From contig CM020618.1 of assembly GCA_009829735.1 (NCBI GenBank), forward strand, positions 26,388,894-26,452,893: DNA of 64,000 nucleotides, in the 5' to 3' direction. Position numbers and translations under genes: made by a program. The number at the start of each line of letters is the position of its first letter. Within the stretch, counting starts at the first letter, position 1. Below, one piece after another: positions 11,396-22,100 of this stretch. The stretch is from Pyropia yezoensis. Lineage: Eukaryota > Rhodophyta > Bangiophyceae > Bangiales > Bangiaceae. The notes beneath the pieces are model-generated. The model saw nothing but the letters and a program-made list of their open reading frames with translations. It was not told the origin of the DNA and searched no databases.

Positions 11396-11839
11396 ATGGC
11401 AGCTCGGCGGCGCCGGCCACGCTGGGACGCACCCGGGAAGCGCCGCCCGGCCGTGCCGCGCCGCCGCCACGGGCCGCCCGCCGCCGGAGCCCCCCTCCAC
11501 CTCGAGGGCCCGCCGCCGCGGCGCGCGCGACGGGGCGGCGTCCTTGTCGCGGCAGCGCCCGCCCACCCTGGGTGTGACGCCGGCGCTTGCGTCGCGGGCG
11601 GCTCCCCGGTGGCACCCACCCCGCCGCAGCAGCCGACGCAGCAGCAGCAGCGCCGCCGCCGCCGCCGCCGGCGCCCCCTGCCTCACCGGATGGCGGCCCA
11701 TGACGGTCCTCAGGCTGACTGCGGGGGCGGTGGCGCGGGCAGTCCTTCGCGGGAGGGCGCCAGCGCGCGCACACTAGACGGCGGCGTCGCCGACCCCGTG
11801 GTGCGCCTGCGCGCCCTCTTGCGTCGGCGGGGGTGGTGA
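11396..11839 (+). CDS. Hypothetical Arg/Pro-rich ORF
   Basis: Open frame from an ATG at 11396 (MAARRRRPRWD) to TGA at 11837, 147 residues, extremely Arg/Pro/Ala-rich with a Gln run (PQQPTQQQQ) and an Arg run. It shows no domain. Composition alone can keep frames open in this GC-rich DNA, so it may be a shadow. In its favour are the AT-rich leader upstream and the T-tract plus CAG at 11350-11362. Other frames stay open to ~12073, with a possible donor CAG|GTGAAG near 12072, so a spliced gene over 11396-12075 is an alternative. Confidence 0.25.
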   Translation: MAARRRRPRWDAPGKRRPAVPRRRHGPPAAGAPLHLEGPPPRRARRGGVLVAAAPAHPGCDAGACVAGGSPVAPTPPQQPTQQQQRRRRRRRRPLPHRMAAHDGPQADCGGGGAGSPSREGASARTLDGGVADPVVRLRALLRRRGW

Positions 11840-12747
11840 ATGGGCGCGTCAGGGAGAGTCCTTGGCACGTCGTGGTGCGCGCCGAGGGAGTAGCCCCGCT
11901 CGCCGCCGCCCCGGCCGGGAGGACCCATTTAACGACGTCTACGATGCGGTGCCGGCTGGTGCGGCGACAGGGCGAGCCACCTGGCGTCGGTGGCAGCACA
12001 GGCGGGAAGGGTGTCGGCCGCCGGGGAGGTCCCGCGACCCGGCGACGGCAGTGTCCTCAGCCGTTGCCCAGGTGAAGACCCTGTCCTCGCCCCGTCCATG
12101 GCTGCTGGTGGTAGCGGCGTGGTGCGTGGCGCTATGTCGGACGGTGGCGGCGGCCGAGGGGTTTGGCGTGTGGATTCAACGGCCAGGGTACTTTCTCAAA
12201 CGCGAGTTCCATCATGGAAATGGAAGTGTTTAAATTGTCTTGAGAGCAGGATGGTTCTGCGCCAAAGAAAGGCAAACAGTTTCGTAGCATCAAAAAATTC
12301 CACATCTGGCCCGTTCTCCTCGTCATCGCTACTGTATTGTACAGTACCTTGTCATCCTCCACCTTCTCCCACTCGTCCACCCACGCGCGGGCGGGGCCGC
12401 CGACAGGGCTCGCCCGCGCGCACGCTGGGGCCCCCACCGCGCGTGCGGCACGTGACGTGCGCACGGGTGCACCGGCGCGGCGGCCGCCGCCGCCGCCGAC
12501 GCCCGCGCCCCACACCCCCGGCAGGCCGCCGTCGCCGCTGCCGCCGTCGCCGCCGGCCGCCGCGCCTGGCACCTGCGCGACCCCTGCGCTACCAAGGCGC
12601 CCACGCGGCGGCTGCCCCGCGCGGGCGCGGGGTCGTCCGGCACCCCCCCCACCCCGTCGCTCCGCCCGCGCTTTTCGACCCCCGCCGGCCCGCAGCCGCG
12701 CGCGGCCGAGGCACCCCGCCCCCCCCCCCCCCCCCCCCCAAACCGCC
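11840..12747. promoter_or_regulatory. Upstream region of the GRDP gene
   Basis: Mixed sequence. 12160-12360 is clearly AT-richer than its surroundings, with a short inverted element around TACTGTATTGTACAGTA (12330-12346). It is followed by a pyrimidine-rich stretch and a 19-base C run that ends 8 bases before the GRDP start codon. It is probably promoter plus 5' leader; no TATA box was assigned. Confidence 0.35.
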
Positions 12748-13947
12748 ATGAAGCTCCCCTTCCCCTTCGACCCCCTCCCTCCCTGGGCGGTGGGCCTCCC
12801 CGCCGCCGCGGCCGCCCTCCGCACCCTCCTCATCCGCGTCGACGGCACGATGGGCGCCCTGTGGTCGGGTGTCGGCCTGGAGGCGGCGCTCCTCCGCTAC
12901 AAGACCGTCGTCCTCCCCATGTACGCGGCGCACCTGGCGGCGCCGGGCGTCATTTCCCTGACGGGCACCCCCGAAAGCGCGGCGGCGGCCGACGGCCTCG
13001 TCGCCGCCGCCACGGCCGCCGCCAGCCGGAAGGCCGACACTGCCACGGCCGTGGTGGCCGAGCGGGGGAGGCGGGAGAGCGCAGAGGAGCGGGCGTCGTG
13101 GGTGGCGCTGTCGGCCGAGGCGGGGGGGGGGGGTGGCAGGCCCGCCGCCCGTCCCCCCACTCGACGTGGCCTTTGTGTGGGCGCTGGCGCGCCTCGACGG
13201 CGCCGCCTACGCCGCCGACTGCGTGACGACGTTTGGGGTGCCCCTGCCCGTGGGCGCGGGGGGGACGGCCACGTCGGCGGCGGCGACCGCCCACGGGTGG
13301 GTGGGCAACGCGACGGAGCCGGCGGTCGTCACCGCCCGCCTGCAGTGGGTCCTCTTTGCGGCCACCGCCGCCGCGCGGGCAGGGGCGGCGCCCCCCGCGT
13401 GTCGGCGGAACTGCCTCGGCGCCGCGGCGGGGGGCGGCGACTGGCGGTGGGGGGCGGCGGCTGGCGGCGGCTGGCGGCGGCCGCGGCTACTGCGGCGCCC
13501 CCACCGCGAGTACCTCCCCGTGCACCTGTGGCCGCCGCTCGCGGGCACGCCCGCCGTCGGGGGTGGGCGGCGGGGTGCCCCGACGGGCGGCCCCGCGGGA
13601 CCGCTGGACCCCGCGCCCGGCTGTCGCGGCGCTGCGGGCGGCGGCGGCGTTGCAGCGGCTGTGTACGGGCCACCTGCTTGCGCCCAGCCGGGAGGAGCCC
13701 GCCGCGGCGGCCGCCGCGGCGGCCCGCTACGTCCGCTTCCTGGGCCTCGCGGCGGGCGCCGGCGGGCGCCTCCCCTTCCTCGTCCCCACCCCGGATATGG
13801 ACCTCGTGTGGCACGCCCACCTGATGGCGACGGCGGCGTACGGGCGGGACACGACGGCGCTGCTCGGGCACGTCTACGTCCATACGGTCGATGATGATGG
13901 CACGCCGGGGGGGCGGCTCGACGACGGGCGTGCCGCGACGGCCGCCG
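12748..13947 (+). pseudogene. GRDP/DUF1399-type glycine-rich domain protein, 5' part, interrupted by CACTA insertion
   Basis: ATG at 12748 follows a C-rich leader. The N-terminal block (LIRVDGTMGALWSGVGLEAALLR, then VPPLDVAFVW..AYAADC) and a second block (RYVRFLGL, FLVPTPDMDLVWHAH, AYGRDTTALLG) match the two repeats of DUF1399 proteins. The usual Trp-x-x-His is kept only in the second. The frame changes twice: in the 12-base G run at 13122-13133, consistent with one extra G, and again between about 13480 and 13605. The coding sequence then runs to 13947, where the transposon enters. Family function is poorly known; plant members are linked to growth and stress. The frameshifts may be assembly errors in homopolymers, but the 16-kb insertion breaks this allele unless it is spliced out or excised. 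Its continuation is at 30074. Confidence 0.8.
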
Positions 13948-13964
13948 CCCTACGGGAAAAATGT

Positions 13965-14160
13965 GGCGGGTTATCCAGGCAGTGGCTGGATATCCTGGCG
14001 CTGGATCGGCTGGACTTTGATAGGCTCACATTGCTCCTCAGCGTTCCGGATGCCGGGATATCCCGCACGAGTTGCCAGGATAACCAGCACGATCTGCCTG
14101 GATAACCAGCCACTGGTGCCTGGATAACTAGCCACTGGTGCCGGGATAACCAGGTCATGC
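13965..14160. repeat. Left subterminal repeat cluster of the CACTA element
   Basis: Multiple copies of a motif near CTGGATAACCAG, in both orientations, e.g. GGTTATCCAGGCAG (13969), TGCCAGGATAACCAGC (14075) and CTGGATAACCAG (14099). In CACTA elements such subterminal motifs bind the element's second protein; that role here is by analogy. Confidence 0.75.
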
Positions 14161-14479
14161 GGAAGCGTTCTCCGTGCTCGAGAGAGCTTACAGCCGGCGC
14201 TTCACTGATTATTGAGATCGTTAATTAATTAATAACTATCCCACGAGGCGACGAAACAATTCGTCCTCCGAGCGGGGAATCCCGGGGACGGGAGCCCCAC
14301 CACTCGTGGTGACAGGCCCAGGCGCTGGCCGTGCAGCAGCCGGTGGGAATCGCGATGCACCCCCCGCAGGCCCGGTCCGAGCAACAGTCGTCGAGGGTGC
14401 TGAGGCGACCACCCCAGGCGCAGCCCAGCCAGCCGCATTGACGTCATCAGCGCCCGCCGGTGCAGCCGTCATACGACCA

Positions 14480-15620
14480 GGGGCGGTGGAGAGCGTCGCG
14501 GCGACGTCTCCAGGCGCAGACCAAGCACCCCAGTACGCACGCGTCTCGTCCGCCAGCACAACCGGGGATGTCGCTGCAGGAGCAGAATGCCGCGCGCTAC
14601 CCCCAGGCGCAGACGCTGGTCGGACAGTGGGGGCGAGCGGAGGTGGGGGGGCACCAGCGGCCGCCGGCCAGGCAGCTCGGGTGGCGTAGGCGCCGCCCCC
14701 CGGCACGGCCGGCGACGGGAAAGCGAGCGTGGGGCGGGGGGTGGCGGCGGCAACCGGTGACGGCCAAGCAGCCCGGGAGGCGTCGTCGCCAACCCCTGGC
14801 ACGGCCGCTGACAGGGTAGCGGGGGCGAAGGGGGGAAGAGGGGCGCCAGCGGCTGCCGGCCAAGCACCTCCGAGGGCGTCGGCACCACCGTCTCTGGTAG
14901 CCGCCGACCAGATAGCGGGGGCGAGGGGGTGGGGGGGAGCGCCAGCGGCCGCCGGCCAGGCAGCCCGGGTGGCGTGCGCGCCACCCCCCGGGGCGGCCGC
15001 CAGGGGGGCCAGGAGCGTGGGGAAGGGGGGGGAGGCGCCAGTCGGCGACGGCCAAGCAGCTCGGGTGGCGCCGGCGCCACCCCCCGGCGCAGCCGCTGAC
15101 CGGGCAGCGGGGGCGAGGGGGGGGGAGGGGGCGCCAGTGGGGTGGGGTGGGGCGCCAGCGGGCGCTCGCCGAGCAGCACGGGGGAAGTCCGCAACACCCC
15201 CCGGCGCACCCGTCGGCCGTGCAGCGGGGGTGAGGGGAGCGTGGAGGGCGCCAGCGGGCGCCCGCCCCGGAGCTCGCAGAGCGTCGACACCGCCCCCCGG
15301 CGCGGGCGACGGCCGGACAGCTGGGGCGAGGGGGGCGTGGGGAGCGCCAGCGGGCCCCGGCCAAGCAGCTAGTCGGGTGTCCGCGCTGCCCCATGGCGTG
15401 GCCGCCGACCGAACGGCGGGGGGGGGGGGGGGGGGGGGGGGGGGAGCGCCAGCACGCACCTGCAAAGCAGCCCCGGTGGCGTCCAGGCGACCTCTAGGCG
15501 CGGCCCCCGACCGGAGGGCTTGGCCGGGGGGGGGGGGTGGGGGGGCACCAGCGCGCACCGGCAAAGGAGCCAGGGTGAAGCCGGGACCACCCTCCGGCTC
15601 TGCCGCTAGTGTTCCAGTGG
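14480..15620 (-). repeat. 96-bp (32-residue) tandem repeats in CACTA gene 2
   Basis: About nine to ten imperfect head-to-tail units, with consensus like ATRAAWPAAAGAPPPPLAP followed by a short Ala/Pro-Gly-Gly stretch. The unit contains a conserved Trp-Pro and Gly-Gly. A 27-base G run at 15418-15444 lies in one unit and encodes polyproline on the minus strand. Confidence 0.8.
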
Positions 15621-16656
15621 GGGCAGGGGGGGTTGGGGGAGCGTCCGGGGGTGTGGGAAAAGCAGGAGAGGGGGCGCCCGGGGCAGGATCCGGCGCAGAC
15701 GCCGGTGGGGTGGCGGGGGGGAGGCCCGGCATGGCGATGCTGTGAGATGGGTCGCACGGTTGCCCACCAAGTGAGCGCGCCAGTAGAGAGCACGCCCCCC
15801 AACTCGCAATGCAGCTCGTCAAACGGATGTCGGCGGCCTCCACAACGCGAATCGCCGTTTCCAACTGCACGCCAGAGTGGTTACAAAACGTCTTACCTGG
15901 CAAGTGCACCAGGGCCTTCAACACCGCCAGCGAAATAGTCTCCCGATCATTCTCGGTGATGCCCAAAACCGATCCGTACACGTTGTTCTTCGATATGGTG
16001 TTGTTCGGGGCGGGCACCTTCCGGTGGTCGGTGTTTGCTTCCGAGATGAAGAAGCCTCCGCGGCCGTTCGTACGCCTACGCGACCGCCGTGCGACCCCCC
16101 GACCCCGTCTAGTCGACGACGGTCGAGGCAGCCGCACCCAGGCCAAGGGCGATGGGGCGCCAGCAGCAGCAGGGGGGGGGGCAGCGACGTCGGCAGGAGG
16201 AGGGGCCGCGCCCACAACTCCTGGGGGGCCAGCCCAAACAGGAGCGGGGGGGGAGATGGACGCCGCAGTAGCTGCAGAGAGGGCTACCACAGGAGGAAGA
16301 GAAGGGCTAGCAGCAGAGGGGGGGGCGGCGACGCCCGCAGGAGGAGGGGCCGCTTCCACAAGGCCAGGGGGGTCAGCCCAAGCAGGAGCTGGAGGGGGGA
16401 TGGACCCCGGAGCAGGAGGAGCCAGAGGCCCAGGAGGAGGAGAAGGGGGAGAGACCCGTGGACCAGTCGCGGAAGCGGTCGCACGCACAGGGCGGGGGGG
16501 GGTTGCGATCTCCGCAAAAGGGGGTGGAGGTGAAGGAGGAGCACGAAGGGCAGAGGGGACGGCAGCCCCAGGAGGAGCGGCTGCGGCAGGAAGTTGCGGA
16601 TGGCACGGCCCCGCAGCAGGAGGAGGTAATGTGGCGCCTGCTGGTCTGATAGCTAT

Positions 16657-17125
16657 TGTGGCAGTATTGACCCCCAGGTAGGGGGGCAACACGTGCCATG
16701 CAAGGGGCGGCAGGCCACTAGCCTGATCCGTTCCTCCCCCTGCATTTGGGTCCATATTCCCTAAGTTTGGGATAGTTAGCTTAGTAGTAAATCCAACTTG
16801 GATTTGAGGGTTTTCTGCATTTATCGTCTTGAATTTTCGTGTGGCCCGGTGGGCAGGTGCTGGGGTGGGAGATTCTGAGTGGCGAGATTCTGAGTGGACC
16901 CTGGGGGGATAAGGGGAGGGACAGCGGGGCTTGGCCCTGCGTCCCCGTCCCGACCAAGAAACTGTTGGACCACACACCATCCTCTTGTTTGTCCGTGGGG
17001 GGTTTGCCCCACAACAGGGACAGAGTGTGTGCGACTTGCACTTCTTCCGGTTCCCCCGACACGGGAGGCAGCCCTAGCACACCGCCCCAACTTGGGTGCC
17101 GTGTGTGCTAGTGGTTTTTGCCACA
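16657..17125 (+). repeat. 5' LTR of copy A
   Basis: 469 bases, TGTGGCAG...TTGCCACA. It holds a direct duplication of GAGATTCTGAGTGG (16868-16897). Identical by eye to the 3' LTR at 25565. Confidence 0.95.
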
Positions 17126-17127
17126 TT

Positions 17128-17144
17128 TGGTGGAGCAGCAGGGG
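17128..17144 (+). other. Primer-binding site of copy A
   Basis: TGGTGGAGCAGCAGGGG begins two bases after the 5' LTR. The leading TGG fits the CCA end of a tRNA. The same sequence follows the LTR of copy B (51528), and a variant follows that of copy C (TGGTGGAGCTGCAGGGA). The primer tRNA was not identified. Confidence 0.65.
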
Positions 17145-17244
17145 ATAGAGGTAAACTTTACCTCCGGGTGCACCCGGGTGTAGGGGGCCCTCTGTCTCAG
17201 AGGAACGGTGGTCTTGGACCGTGTCATACGGATCGTCAGCCAAC

Positions 17245-19191
17245 ATGGCTAGCTCGGACCCCCCGTCGTCCGGGGAGTACACGGGTGACGCACGTACTTC
17301 AGTGCCTTTGAATACTGGTGAGACACAGGTGGGTTTACCTGGGGTCGCAGAGGGACTAGAGGTCCCTCAAGCCAGCAGGACTGGAAGTACGGGCGGGCAA
17401 CAGGCCACCCCGACTCAGTCGGGAGTTCACTCGGGTGACACTTCTGATGTGGGTGGGCCGAAGTCTGGCCACCGTGTGGTATACTCACCGGGAACGTCCC
17501 AAGGGGTGAGGACTGTCCCCGCGGGTTCCACTCGGGTTGGAGCCAACTTTGGCTTGGAGTCGTCGCCAACTAGGCTTTCGGAGGACGGTGGACCTCCGTT
17601 GGTCGGCGATGGGCTCGCGCCCATGCCCCCGGTTGAGGCCCCTGAGGGACGTGGTTACCCCTCAGGTGGACTCCCGGAGGCGGACCGAGACTCAACTGGA
17701 GTCGTCAATCCACTCCTCGCGGAAACTGTCCGTCGGGAGGCGACCAATGTGTTGCGGCAGACTTTGCCGGACCTGGTGGTCACGATGACGAATACTATTC
17801 TGAATCAGATTGTGGCGAGTTTGCCAGATGGCCTTAATGTCCAAACCGGATTGGGGCTTTCGAGCCCGCAGGCGCAGGGGGAATCCCCCCTTACGCCTAT
17901 CTCTGGTCGCCCCGAACTGGGGGCGACACCTGTGACTCCCAACGAGGGAGCCACACCATACTCGGTGGGGCGTACGCCCTTCACGGGGGAGTTCCCCCCG
18001 GAAACGCCGGCGGCTACACCAAGCGCGCCGCGCCGGACTACAGGCACTGAGAGTGAACTTACCCCAGTGCCACAGCGGCTGTTCCCTCAACGTGAGGTGC
18101 CGCCCAAGATCTAGGTAGCCAACCCGGTCTACCAGAGGATCTTTGGCTGTGAGACCTACGCCCTCCACAACAAGTCGGTGGCGTATGGTCCTGACCAGGC
18201 CCGAGCCATGGGCCGTGCCAAGAAGAATGCACTTCATTCTTTTGGGCACAAAGCGGAGTGGGACGGAACTCCCCCCCTCCGTGTCTTTGAGTTCCTACGT
18301 CGTTTCACAAAAGCCTGTGACGACAATGCCATAAGTGAAGGCATGGCTTTTTACATGCTACAGGAGTTTACGAAGGGCGACCTACGGACAGAACTTATGT
18401 CCGTCATGCCCAGCTCCTCAAGTGGAGGCGCTGGGGAGGTGACGTCCTATTTGGAGCTCGTCAACTGGTTGTTGAGAGCCATGGTTGATGAGGCAGCGTT
18501 GGCTTCTCAAGTCCAGGAGTTTACGCAAGCCCATCAGGAAGAGGCGGAGGACGAGTTGTCCTTTGCGGAGCGAGTCCGTAAGCTCAACAATCTTTGTGGG
18601 TTTCTTCATCCACAAGCTGTGGTGAAGAGTCGGTTTGTGGAGGGACTCCATTGGTCAGTCCGGATGGAGACCCGGGAGCATAACACTGCCCGGGCGACCC
18701 TGGCCGAGTTGGCCAGGTTCGCCTATCGCAGAGGCGAGGCCTACCGCAAGTTGCGGGAGGAACAACGCCAGGAGCGTCAGGCCGAGTTGGCCAAGGAACG
18801 GGAGGAGGCGCGCCAGGCCAGAGAGTTGAGAGAGGCACGTCGAATCCGCAAGGAGAGGGCGGTAGCTGCCGTGGGAACTTCCCAGGGTATCCCTTCGTCT
18901 TCCCCAGTTGGGAAGACCCCTCCCGGAACAGACCATCGGTGTTGGAACTGCAACTCCGATGGTCACTGGGCATATGATTGCCCCAAGTTGAGTAAACGCA
19001 TCCAACAACTTGTTAGGAATGCGAGTAAAAAGCCGGCTACGAACGAAGTACGTTCACGCCGCGAGGGTGGGTCTCGACCGGTCGTTGCGGTCGCCACACC
19101 CTCGGCGGAGGAGGCGGACACGTCGTCCTCGGACTCGTCGTCTTCCTCCCCGCCCTCAGATTCGGACGCCAAGTCGGCGGGAAACGAATGA
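17245..19191 (+). pseudogene. gag: Gag of copy A, with one in-frame amber stop
   Basis: Nucleocapsid/capsid polyprotein that packages element RNA. The start ATG is in CAACATGGCT at 17245; the same context precedes gag in copies B (51645) and C (41725). The frame runs to TAG at 18112-18114 (codon 290) and then stays open in the same frame to TGA at 19189. Copy B has CAG at the matching codon, so the stop is a C-to-T change in A. After the stop come the capsid-like region (FEFLRRFTKACDDN, AERVRKLNNLCGFLHP), a charged coiled-coil-like Arg/Glu stretch, and one CCHC zinc knuckle (C-x2-C-x4-H-x4-C at 18940-18981). The tail is Ser/Asp-rich. The stop codon overlaps the pol start as ATGA. Confidence 0.9.
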
Positions 19192-22100
19192 CCGTTGGGG
19201 CTGGTCGTCCGAAGCTCACAACGGCAGCCTCGGCCAAGTGGGCCAGGAGGACGAACCAACCGTGCCGGATACTGCGGCGACCTAAGGGAGTCCGCCCACC
19301 TCGGGTAGGACTCCCCAAGAACGTAAACCCACGTCGGGTCATCGCGGTGCTGACGGGTGAGAACTTCCAGGTGGCTGGACGGGTGCAACTTGCCCCCGGC
19401 CGTGCATGCTGTACCCGTATCGTACTTGATACCGGGTCAGGAGCCTCCTTGATACGCAAGTCGCTATTACCAAAGGAGGTGAAGCTCCAACGCTGGAGGT
19501 CCAAAGCTGACCATATGATTGACATCAATGGTGGGGTACTTCCCATCGTTGGTGCCGTGACCCTACCAACTAGGTTGGGGACCCATGAGGTCGACGTGAC
19601 CTATGGCGTAGTTGAGAATATATCGGTACCCCTGCTTCTGGGTACCCCTTATGTTGTTACACAAGTGCCTTTGATTTGTGGCCCTGAGTACTGGGTCAAG
19701 TTGATGAATGGGGAGACTATCCCCATCCTTGGTAAGGGAAAGTCTGTGGCTCCTGTGACAGTCTCACAGTCGAAGCCTGTTTGCTCTGTGAGGGAAGGGT
19801 TTACTGCTACCCTGCGTCTAGCCCGTAAAGTCACGTTGCCCCCCAACTCGGTGGCGCACGTTGATGTTGTAACTGATTTTACGGGGAACGGGTTGGTGCA
19901 CCCTCACCCCCGTCTTGCTCGCAAGCACCAAGTGCATGTTGCCCTTGGCACGATGGACTCCAAAGCCGGAGTCCCGTGGAGGATCCAGGTGATGAACCTG
20001 AGCCCGACGCCCAAGTACTTCAAGTCGGGAGCCAAGTTCGGCTATATCGACCAACACGAGGGACCGGTAGTAGCGGTCACCCTCAACGCGGGCGCAAGTA
20101 GCGACCCGAAGTCCGGAAAGGAGAAGCATCAAGCCAAGTCGGCCGCCTCTCCTCGACCCCATGTGAACATGGAGGGTGTCCCCCCCAGGTTGAGGGTTCA
20201 AGTTGAACGCCTCTTGGACCAATATCACAAGTTGTGGGATGGTCAATTGGGACTCATGAGAGCCACCCAACACCGGATCGAGTTGAAGCCCGGTGCACCC
20301 CCTATACGCCAACAACCGTATGGGGGAGGACCTCGTTCAAGGGCCCTCGTTAAGGAGCAAGTTGCTCGCATGGAGGCTCTTGATGTGATCGAGGCCAGCA
20401 ACGCCGAGTGGGCGAGTCCGGTGGTTATCGTCCCCAAAGTTGATGGGACCCCCCGGTTTTGTATCGACTACCGTAAGCTCAACGAGAGCACGGTGAAGGA
20501 CAGTTATCCCCTACCTAGGATGGATGACTGTCTGGACTCTCTGGGGGAGGCAAACGTGTTCTCTACCCTGGACTGTAACGCGGGGTACTGGCAAATTCCC
20601 ATTGCCCCGGAGGACAGGCATAAAACTACCTTTACCTGTCACTGTGGTACCTACCAGTGCAAGCGTCTACCGTTTGGTCTATGTAACGCGCCGGCAACTT
20701 TCCAGCGCGCTATGGACATGATTCTGGCCGGAGTACGGTGGCAGATCTGTCTTGTGTACCTAGACGATATCATTGTGTTCTCCCGAAGTCCGGAGGAACA
20801 CATTGGCCATCTTGGCCAGGTGTTCAAGCTACTTGCTGACGCCGGTGTGTCACTGAAGGCGAGTAAGTGCCACCTCTTTACTCAAGAGGTGGAGTACTTG
20901 GGACATGTTGTCCATCCGGGGCGTCTCAGTGTTAACGAAAAGAACTTGAGGGCCATTCGTAAGGCTCAGTACCCCCGGACCCAGACCCAGATGAGGAGCT
21001 TCCTCGGGATGTGTAACGTGTACCGACATTTCACCAAGGGCTTCGCCAAGGTGGCGAAGCCGTTGAATGAGCTAGTGAGCTCAACGCTACCGAAGAACCT
21101 GCCTCCCCCAAGTCGGGTGGAGCAGGAATCCTTTGAGACTCTTCGGGACCTTCTGCTGAAGCCCCCCATCCTGGCTATTCCCAGGTTGGGAGGCCACTAC
21201 ATCCTGGATGTGGACGCTAGCTACGACCAACTTGGTTGTGTGTTGCTTCAGCAGCAGCGGGACAAGGAGTACTTGCCGGTGGGATACTTTAGTAAGGGGC
21301 TGAACTCGGCCGAGAAGAACTACGGAGTCACCGAGTTGGAAGGACTCGCAGTGGTGTGGGCGGTGACGTCACTTCGTCACTACCTGGAGGGTGAGAAGCT
21401 CCTCATCCGCTGTGACCACCGCGCGTTGCAGTTCATCTTTAAGACGGACGGTACGAACACTCGTCTCAACCGGTGGAGGGTGCGACTGGCACCCTTCAAC
21501 TTTGACATTGAATACCGACCTGGCAGGCAACATGCCCTTGCCGACGGCCTCTCTCGGGTACCTACCGAGGGGCTGGAAACTAACCCAGTCGATGAGGACA
21601 TCCCCATCGTGGGGGTAGTCACGCGCTCGGGTCAGGCGTTGAACCCCGAGGCGCCAGGGAACAAGAAGTACTTGCCCCTGTCCCTGGACGAGGTGGTGAA
21701 GGCCCAGGCCGAGGATCCCTTCTGCAAGTCGCAGAGGGATATACTGGATACAGTGGTAGAGACGCGTTTCTTTCTGGGAGACGATGGCCTCCTCATGAGG
21801 AGGGGGGTATTCCAGGGGACCGAACAACTTGTCGTCCCCGCATCCCTCAAGGACAGTATCCTTGAGAGGGAGCACAACGCTCCCACGGGTGGACACCTGG
21901 GGTCTAGTAAACTGTACCAGACCCTGAGGACCAGGTACTACTGGCCATCCATGGTGGTGGACATCTACAGTGGGGTGGCTGCCTGCACAAGTTGTGCACA
22001 GAATCGTCTGATGGAACGGCGGCCTACTACGGCTATGCTATTGTTCCCGGCCAAGGAGCCCTTCGCCGCGTTGGCGATGGACATCCTTGGGCCACTGCCC

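Noticed and set aside
17249..18249. Minus-strand frames inside gag and pol of copies A and B
   Set aside because: Shadows of the sense frame; unlike the 23283 ORF they overlap clear coding sequence.
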